Part shown: one piece after another, positions 59,188 through 64,000 of the stretch | How the letters are laid out: the number at the start of each line of letters is the position of its first letter | Position numbering within the stretch: position 1 is the stretch's first letter | Notes under the pieces: generated by a model | Database searches by the model: none | The model's input: the letters and a program-made list of their open reading frames with translations, nothing else | Told to the model about the DNA's origin: nothing | Position numbers and translations under genes: made by a program | Assembly: GCF_025340265.1 (NCBI RefSeq) | Contig: NZ_CP022707.1 | Span: 372,001 to 436,000, forward strand | Source: Novosphingobium sp. 9 | GTDB lineage: Bacteria; Pseudomonadota; Alphaproteobacteria; Sphingomonadales; Sphingomonadaceae | Direction of reading: 5' to 3' | DNA: 64,000 bases

Positions 59188-59736
59188 GTGGCCCCTTCCA
59201 AGACACAGCCCGTCATCCGTACCGCCCTGCCCGAAGACCTGCCGCGCCTTTCGCAGATCATGGACGCGGCCATCGCGCACCTGCAGGGCGATTTCCTGTC
59301 CCCCGAACAGATCGAATCGAGCAAGGCCGTCATGGGCCTCGACCGCCAGCTGGTGGAAGACCGAACCTATTTCGCGGCGGAGATCGACGGCCAGATCGTC
59401 GGCTGCGGTGGCTGGAGCCGTCGCGCGACTCTTTATGGCGGCGATCACTCGGCAGGCCTTCGCGAACCGCGCCTGCTCGATCCAGCCACCGAAGCCGCGC
59501 GTGTGCGGGCGATGTACACCGATCCCGCGTGGGTCCGGCGCGGTATCGGTAGCGCCCTGCTCGCGCACTGCGAGGCAGCCGCGAAAGCCGAGGGCTTCAC
59601 CTCGTGCGAACTGATGGGAACGGCGGCGGGCATTCCGCTCTACAAGGTCAGCGGATACGAAGCCATCGAGCATATCGAGGATGCGCGCGGCGGAGCGCCC
59701 GTCCCGCTTATCCGCATGCGCAAACCGCTCGCGTAA
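59188..59736 (+). CDS. GNAT-family N-acetyltransferase
   Basis: The 182-aa product has RTALPEDLPRLSQIMDAAI at the start, and the acetyl-CoA loop YTDPAWVRRGIGSALLAHCEAAA, then a GNAT end GIPLYKVSGYEAIEHIE. Substrate is unknown. GTG 59188 has GAGGAAAG seven bases upstream and starts just outside dxs, which is divergent. Confidence 0.9.
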   Translation: MAPSKTQPVIRTALPEDLPRLSQIMDAAIAHLQGDFLSPEQIESSKAVMGLDRQLVEDRTYFAAEIDGQIVGCGGWSRRATLYGGDHSAGLREPRLLDPATEAARVRAMYTDPAWVRRGIGSALLAHCEAAAKAEGFTSCELMGTAAGIPLYKVSGYEAIEHIEDARGGAPVPLIRMRKPLA

Positions 59737-59741
59737 CGGCC

Positions 59742-59888
59742 TTAGGCTTGATCGACATTCAGACGATGGCGAGCCGAAAAGGGTGATTTTCGAGACCCGG
59801 AGCGCAGCGTACTTTCTTTACGTGAGTACCGGAAGCTTGGGAAATCGCCACTTGCAGGCCGTCAGGGCTGAATGTCGATCGGCCCTAG
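59742..59888. repeat. MITE-like element with inverted ends at the 3' end of regA, repeat copy 2
   Basis: A 13-bp perfect inverted pair GATCGACATTCAG (59750-59762) / CTGAATGTCGATC (59868-59880) flanks about 105 bp that contain a nested GTACT/AGTAC pair. The right end (59855-59888) matches 27151-27184 in 31 of 34 bases. Its terminal CTAG contains the TAG stop codon of regA, exactly as the other copy does for petC. No transposase gene is present; it would be moved in trans, or act as a terminator-like element. Confidence 0.75.
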
Positions 59889-60418
59889 ACCTGCCGCTTC
59901 TCGAGCTTGCGCGCCAGCGTGCGGCGATGCATTCCGAGCCGACGCGCCGCCTCGGAGATGTTGAAGTCGCACTCGGCCAGGACCTGGTGGATATATTCCC
60001 ATTCCAGCGTCTTGATCGAGCTGCGCCGCCCTTCGACCGGAACGGCGGTGTTGCCCTCCCGCATGCCGAAGGCCTGTTCGATATCATCGGTGTTCGAAGG
60101 CTTCGCCAGATAGTGCGAGGCCCCCAGCTTGATCGCTTCGACGGCGGTGGCGATGCTGGCAAAGCCGGTCAGCACAACGATGCGCGTTTCCGGGTCATGG
60201 GCGTGCAGCATCTCGACACAAGTGAGGCCCGACGCGGCGCCCAGCTTGAGATCGACCACGGCGAAATCGAAGCTTCCGGTTTCCAGCAGCCGCGCGGCCT
60301 CGTCCGGGCTCGCCGCCGTGGAGACCACGTATCCGCGCCGCTCGAAGGAGCGCGCCAGAGTGCGCGCCAGCGTGGCGTCGTCCTCGATGATGAGAAGGCG
60401 GGGTTTGTCGTCGGTCAT
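59885..60418 (-). CDS. regA: Response regulator, RegA/ActR/PrrA family
   Basis: The 177-aa regulator has a receiver domain with the acidic pair LLIIEDDATLA and phospho-acceptor D56 in FAVVDLKLG. A long linker leads to the Fis-like helix-turn-helix ISEAARRLGMHRRTLARKL, nearly identical to RegA/ActR. It controls redox-responsive genes for respiration and carbon/nitrogen metabolism. ATG 60418 overlaps the regB stop. The stop codon lies in a dispersed repeat. Confidence 0.95.
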   Translation of the reverse strand: MTDDKPRLLIIEDDATLARTLARSFERRGYVVSTAASPDEAARLLETGSFDFAVVDLKLGAASGLTCVEMLHAHDPETRIVVLTGFASIATAVEAIKLGASHYLAKPSNTDDIEQAFGMREGNTAVPVEGRRSSIKTLEWEYIHQVLAECDFNISEAARRLGMHRRTLARKLEKRQV

Positions 60419-61743
60419 GTCTTGCGCCTCTGCGCCTCTGCGGGTTGCCATGCAATGGCTTCAAGCGGAATCGTGAGCCGTACTTGCGCACCACCCTCTG
60501 CGCGATTTGCAACCGCCAGTCGGCCGCCGAGCGTGCGCAGGACGTTGGCCGTCAGGAACAGGCCCACGCCGCGCCCCTCCGATCCCTTGGTCGAGATGTA
60601 AGGCTGGCCGATCCGCCCGATCACCGATGCCGAAAAGCCCGGCCCGCGATCCTCCACCGTGATCACGAGATCGCCCAGCCCTTCGGTCCCTTCGCGCACC
60701 GCCGCCATCCGCACATAGGCAGGCGAGGCCTCCAGCGCGTTGTCCAGCACGTTGCCGATCACCTGCTGGAGGCCCGGATCGGAAATCACGTCGAGATCCT
60801 CGCCAAGGCCGTCCTCGTACAGGAAGATGCCACCGGCGCGCGGGCGCCATTCCGTGACGATATCGCCCAGCAAGGAACGCAGTCCCTCGACCTGCGGGTC
60901 TTCGCCGCGAAGCTCACCGGCGGACATCAGGATGCTGCCAACCACCGCCTTGCAGCGCTGGAGTTCGCGCTGCATGTCGGCGATGTCGGCCAGAAGGTCC
61001 GGCTCCTGGGCGATGGCCGGAATGCGGCTCCAGTCTCCGAGCACGACCGAGAGCGAGGACAGCGGGGTGCCCAGTTCATGCGCCGCGCCCGATGCGAGCA
61101 GGCCCATGCGCACGATATGCGCCTCCTCGGTCGCCTGCTGGCGCAGCTTCGACAGTTCGCGCTCGCTGGTTCGGCGGTTGCGATTAAGCTGGCCGACGAA
61201 CACGACCAGCAACACGGCTGACAGCAGGAAGCACAGCAGGCTGCCGACAAGGTAGAGCCCGAAAGGCTCGTTTGCGTGCGTGTTCGGGAAATCCAGCGGT
61301 ACGTGCGCGAAGAGCAGCAGCAGCATGCACAGGCTGGTGTTCACCGCCACCAGAACCGACCAGCGCGCCTCGAGGATGATCGCGCCGATGACGATCTGCA
61401 GCAGGAACAGTGTGGTGAAAGGGTTCGTCGCGCCGCCGGAATGATAGAGCTGCCAGCACAGCGCCTCGACGTCGATCGTCAGCGCGGCATAGAGTTCCCC
61501 TTGCGAGAACCGGTGGCGACGATTGAGCAGCGCGATGCTGCCCAAGTTGACGAGGATCAGCACCACCGGCGCCGCCAGCAGCGGCACCAGCGGCAGCCGA
61601 ACGTCGAGCACGGTCTCCACGAGCAGGATGGTGACGAGTTGCCCCGCCACCGCCAGCCAGCGCAGCCACATCAGGAGTTCGACGTTGCTCCAGCTCAGCG
61701 CTTCGCTGCGCGCCGCGCGAAAAGGCCGCGTCAGGCGGACCAC
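60415..61743 (-). CDS. regB: Redox sensor histidine kinase, RegB/ActS/PrrB family
   Basis: The 442-aa kinase has six membrane helices. The quinone-binding heptapeptide of the family, GGATNPF, is at 103-109. The H box is SGAAHELGTPLSSLS (H222), and the redox-active cysteine expected after it is present in ELQRCKAVVG (C264). The catalytic domain has NVLDNALEAS and DRGPGF. The start overlaps surf1 by 13 bp, and the stop overlaps regA. Confidence 0.95.
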   Translation of the reverse strand: MVRLTRPFRAARSEALSWSNVELLMWLRWLAVAGQLVTILLVETVLDVRLPLVPLLAAPVVLILVNLGSIALLNRRHRFSQGELYAALTIDVEALCWQLYHSGGATNPFTTLFLLQIVIGAIILEARWSVLVAVNTSLCMLLLLFAHVPLDFPNTHANEPFGLYLVGSLLCFLLSAVLLVVFVGQLNRNRRTSERELSKLRQQATEEAHIVRMGLLASGAAHELGTPLSSLSVVLGDWSRIPAIAQEPDLLADIADMQRELQRCKAVVGSILMSAGELRGEDPQVEGLRSLLGDIVTEWRPRAGGIFLYEDGLGEDLDVISDPGLQQVIGNVLDNALEASPAYVRMAAVREGTEGLGDLVITVEDRGPGFSASVIGRIGQPYISTKGSEGRGVGLFLTANVLRTLGGRLAVANRAEGGAQVRLTIPLEAIAWQPAEAQRRKT

Positions 61744-62468
61744 GGCTCACGCCGGCGCCAGATCACGACAATGCCGGCGAGCGATAGCGCAGCCATGGCA
61801 AACCACGTGAGCAGGTAGGAAAGATGGCTGTTGGGGAATGAAATCACGGTCAGACCGGGAACCGGGCCTGCGCCCTTGGCCGGAACCGGCGTCTGCGCAT
61901 CGACGAAGGCCGGATCGACCGCGCCGACCTTGTGGGCAATCGCCATCGCCAGCACATCGCGGGAATACCAGCGGTCCTGCGCCGGACGGTTGGATTGCAG
62001 CAGGCTGCCCTTGGGCTCGTTCGAGCGGAGCAGGCCGACAACCTCAACCTTATCGTTCGGCACGGCGAGCAACGCACTGTCCGGCTTGGTGCCGTCGGGG
62101 ACGAACCCGCGATTGACGTAGATCTTGCGGTCGCCGTCGAGCAGCATCGGCGTCATCACCCAGTATCCGCGCCCCAGATCGGTGGAGGCAAGCGCCAGCG
62201 CGGTTCCTGACGCGTCATAGATCCCGGAAAAGCGAACGCGAAGATAGTCGATGCTGTCGCTATCGTCGCTGGCTGCTGCCGCATCGAGGGCCGCGCTGGG
62301 CGGCAGGGCGACGGGGGCTGCATGAACGCGGGCGTCGACCCGGGCGATCAGGGCTTCCTTCCAGGCGAGCCGGTGGACCTGCCAGATACCCAGGGCGACG
62401 AAAACGCAGGCGGCCAGCAGCAAGAGGACTGTCAAAGCCCAGGGCCGCCTGCGTGTTGGAGTGGTCAT
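61731..62468 (-). CDS. SURF1-family oxidase assembly protein
   Basis: The 245-aa protein has two transmembrane helices at the ends (LTVLLLLAACVFVALGIWQ; YLLTWFAMAALSLAGIVVIW) and a periplasmic domain with FSGIYDASGTALAL, GRGYWVMTPM and VNRGFVPDGTK. SURF1 helps insert heme in heme-copper oxidases, matching its place after cyoBCD. Confidence 0.93.
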   Translation of the reverse strand: MTTPTRRRPWALTVLLLLAACVFVALGIWQVHRLAWKEALIARVDARVHAAPVALPPSAALDAAAASDDSDSIDYLRVRFSGIYDASGTALALASTDLGRGYWVMTPMLLDGDRKIYVNRGFVPDGTKPDSALLAVPNDKVEVVGLLRSNEPKGSLLQSNRPAQDRWYSRDVLAMAIAHKVGAVDPAFVDAQTPVPAKGAGPVPGLTVISFPNSHLSYLLTWFAMAALSLAGIVVIWRRREPWSA

Positions 62469-62501
62469 TGGTGCGAACTTGGTCGGTAGGAACCCGCCCG
62501 A

Positions 62502-62909
62502 TCAGGGCAGGTTCTGGGCCTGCTTCGCCATGTCCGCCATCGACGGCATCATGTTGGTGTTCAGGTGCCACATGACCCACAGCGAACCCGACAGCGCAAT
62601 CGCCACGATCACCACCGTGAAGATCATCGCCATGAACGTCCAGCCGCCTTCCGACTTAGTGTTCATGTGCAGGAAGTAGATCATGTGAACGACGATCTGC
62701 ACCACGGCGAAGGCAGTGATGACCAGCGCCGTCGTGGTGTGGTTCGAGATCGCCCCGCTGCCCACCAGCCAGAACGGGATGGCCGTAAGGATCACCGAGA
62801 GGACAAAGCCGATCATGTAGGACCCGAAAGTCCCGTGGCTGGCACCGCCGTGGTGATCGTCGTGACCATGGCCGTGGCCATGGTCGTGCGAGTCGTGGTG
62901 CGCGCTCAT
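62502..62909 (-). CDS. cyoD: Cytochrome o ubiquinol oxidase subunit IV
   Basis: The 135-aa subunit has a histidine-rich N-terminus ([17 protein letters not shown]) and three membrane helices, with [20 protein letters not shown] and [15 protein letters not shown], the CyoD pattern. ATG 62909 overlaps the cyoC stop. The long in-frame extension to 62990 overlaps cyoC and is not used. Confidence 0.94.
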   Translation of the reverse strand: MSAHHDSHDHGHGHGHDDHHGGASHGTFGSYMIGFVLSVILTAIPFWLVGSGAISNHTTTALVITAFAVVQIVVHMIYFLHMNTKSEGGWTFMAMIFTVVIVAIALSGSLWVMWHLNTNMMPSMADMAKQAQNLP

Positions 62910-63555
62910 CGCAGCATTCCCATCAGATAGACAAAGGTGAAGACGCCGATCCAGATGACGTCGAGGAAGTGCCAGAACATGCTGAGGCACATCAGGCGGC
63001 GCTTGTTCGCGGGATCAGGCCCTTCTTCACGACCTGGACCATCAGCGTGCACAGCCAGACGAGGCCGCAGGTGACGTGAAGGCCGTGGGTGCCCACCAGC
63101 GAGAAGAACGAGGTCAGGAAGGCCGAACGCTCGGGCGTGGCGCCTTCGTGGATCAGCCCTGCGAACTCGTGCAGCTCGATGCCGACGAACGAGGCACCGA
63201 ACAGGCCGGTGATCGCCAGCCAGGCCAGCGTCTGGCCCTGCTTGTCCTTCTCCATGGCGAGCATGGCGAAGCCGTAGGTGATCGACGAAAGCAGCAGCAT
63301 CGTGGTGTTGATCGCCACGAGCGGCAGCTCGAACAGATCGTGCGGGCCGGGCCCGGCGGCATAGTTGCCGCCGAGAACGCCGTAAGCTGCAAAGAGCATC
63401 GCGAAGATGAGACAGTCGCTCATCAGGTAGAGCCAGAAGCCGAGCGACGTGCTGGCGCCCTCTTCGTGGTGATGCTCTTCCAGCTCGTAGTAGGCAGCCG
63501 TCAGCTGCGCCGGATCGAGGCCCGCATGCGGGTTCATCTGGGTTGCAGTGCTCAT
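62906..63555 (-). CDS. cyoC: Cytochrome o ubiquinol oxidase subunit III, apparent 1-nt frameshift
   Basis: Subunit III shows [34 protein letters not shown] and [16 protein letters not shown], the CyoC/CoxC pattern. As written it stops early after [11 protein letters not shown]. Adding one G to GGG at 63011-63013 gives [20 protein letters not shown] and the final helix ([19 protein letters not shown]), ending at 62906 with 216 aa, the normal length. ATG 63555 is chosen; a TTG at 63564 lies three codons upstream. Confidence 0.92.
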
Positions 63556-63560
63556 GGTGC

Positions 63561-64000
63561 TCAAGCTCCCAGCGCCGCCAGCTGGCGGTCACGTGCCTGC
63601 TCGGTCTCTTCGACCTCGCTGGCCGGGATATGATAGTCCCGATTGTAGTTGAAGGTGTGGAAGATCGCGTAGCCGATGGTCGCCGCGAACGAGACCGCAG
63701 CCAGCCACCAGATGAACCAGATCATCGCGAAACCGAACACCGTAGCGAAACCGGCCAGAATGATCCCGGCGCCCGTGTTCTTGGGCATATGGATCGGCAG
63801 GTAGCCCGAGGTCGGACGTGCCACGCCGTTGCGCTTCATGTCGTCCCACGCGTCACGATCGTGAATGATCGGGGTGAACGCGAAGTTGTAGGCCGGCGGC
63901 GGCGAGCTGGTCGACCACTCGAGCGTGCGACCGCCCCAGGGATCGCCACTGACGTCCTTGAGTTCCTCGCGCTTCCAGATCGACACGGCGAACTGGATGA
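63561..64000 (-). CDS. cyoB: Cytochrome o ubiquinol oxidase subunit I, C-terminal part
   Basis: Only the C-terminal end is inside the window; the frame is open to the right edge. It has [34 protein letters not shown], the well-conserved end of CyoB, and a final helix pair with [20 protein letters not shown]. The gene is followed by cyoC 5 bp downstream. It is the heme-copper catalytic subunit of the quinol oxidase. Confidence 0.95.
   Translation of the reverse strand, partial: IQFAVSIWKREELKDVSGDPWGGRTLEWSTSSPPPAYNFAFTPIIHDRDAWDDMKRNGVARPTSGYLPIHMPKNTGAGIILAGFATVFGFAMIWFIWWLAAVSFAATIGYAIFHTFNYNRDYHIPASEVEETEQARDRQLAALGA

Overview
This window reads as the chromosome of a GC-rich alphaproteobacterium, most likely a sphingomonad close to Novosphingobium. 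That placement is an inference from gene content and protein signatures: a RegB/RegA-type redox pair, the cytochrome bc1 trio, MEP-pathway isoprenoid genes, membrane-anchored cytochrome c, IHF-beta and a DUF4129/DUF4350/MoxR/DUF58/SpoIIM/RDD operon. No rRNA or CRISPR array is present. Three tRNAs are seen: Gln(CTG), Gly(TCC) and Leu(TAA).

Layout. 1-2268: 3' end of rpoC and its terminator. 2296-18522: core genes, including ispG, a ZntB-like transporter, ppx, rlmE, cytochrome c, pheA, the six-gene MoxR/DUF58 operon and two GNAT acetyltransferases. 18524-26341: an integrated element of about 7.8 kb at the 3' end of tRNA-Gly. It has a P4-type integrase beside the tRNA, a second tyrosine recombinase broken by an in-frame stop, an AlpA-like regulator, a helix-turn-helix/zinc-cluster protein, unknown proteins, and a GHKL-ATPase/PD-(D/E)XK protein coupled to a 55-codon remnant starting like a DNA methyltransferase. 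26523-41270: apt, cytochrome bc1 (petABC), pgeF, pepN, an SDR protein, EamA transporter, threonine aldolase, GNAT, M20 amidohydrolase, flippase, nucleotidyltransferase and another SDR protein. 41275-53764: a methyltransferase, thrS with a threonine-rich leader peptide, a membrane-protein/XRE pair, hydrolase, TPR protein, flavin and FAD oxidoreductases, queG, an ABC exporter, exported msrB and a PilZ protein. 53969-64000: tRNA-Leu, ihfB, a peptide transporter, a GFA protein, dxs, GNAT, then the leftward cluster cyoB-cyoC-cyoD-surf1-regB-regA.

Three points stand out. (1) A 23-codon ORF 215 bp upstream of thrS carries seven threonines, six of them in a seven-codon stretch; this is the classic form of an attenuation leader. 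(2) Eight genes are each broken by what looks like one missing base, and each is repaired by lengthening a homopolymer run by one base. Sequencing or assembly error explains this best, and the 726-codon flippase/amidohydrolase fused frame is a by-product. (3) The tRNA-Gly island carries a possible anti-phage ATPase-nuclease with a deleted methyltransferase in front of it.

Two copies of a short repeat sit exactly at the 3' ends of petC and regA, and each supplies the TAG stop codon of its gene. Functions come from reading motifs by eye; no database search was run.
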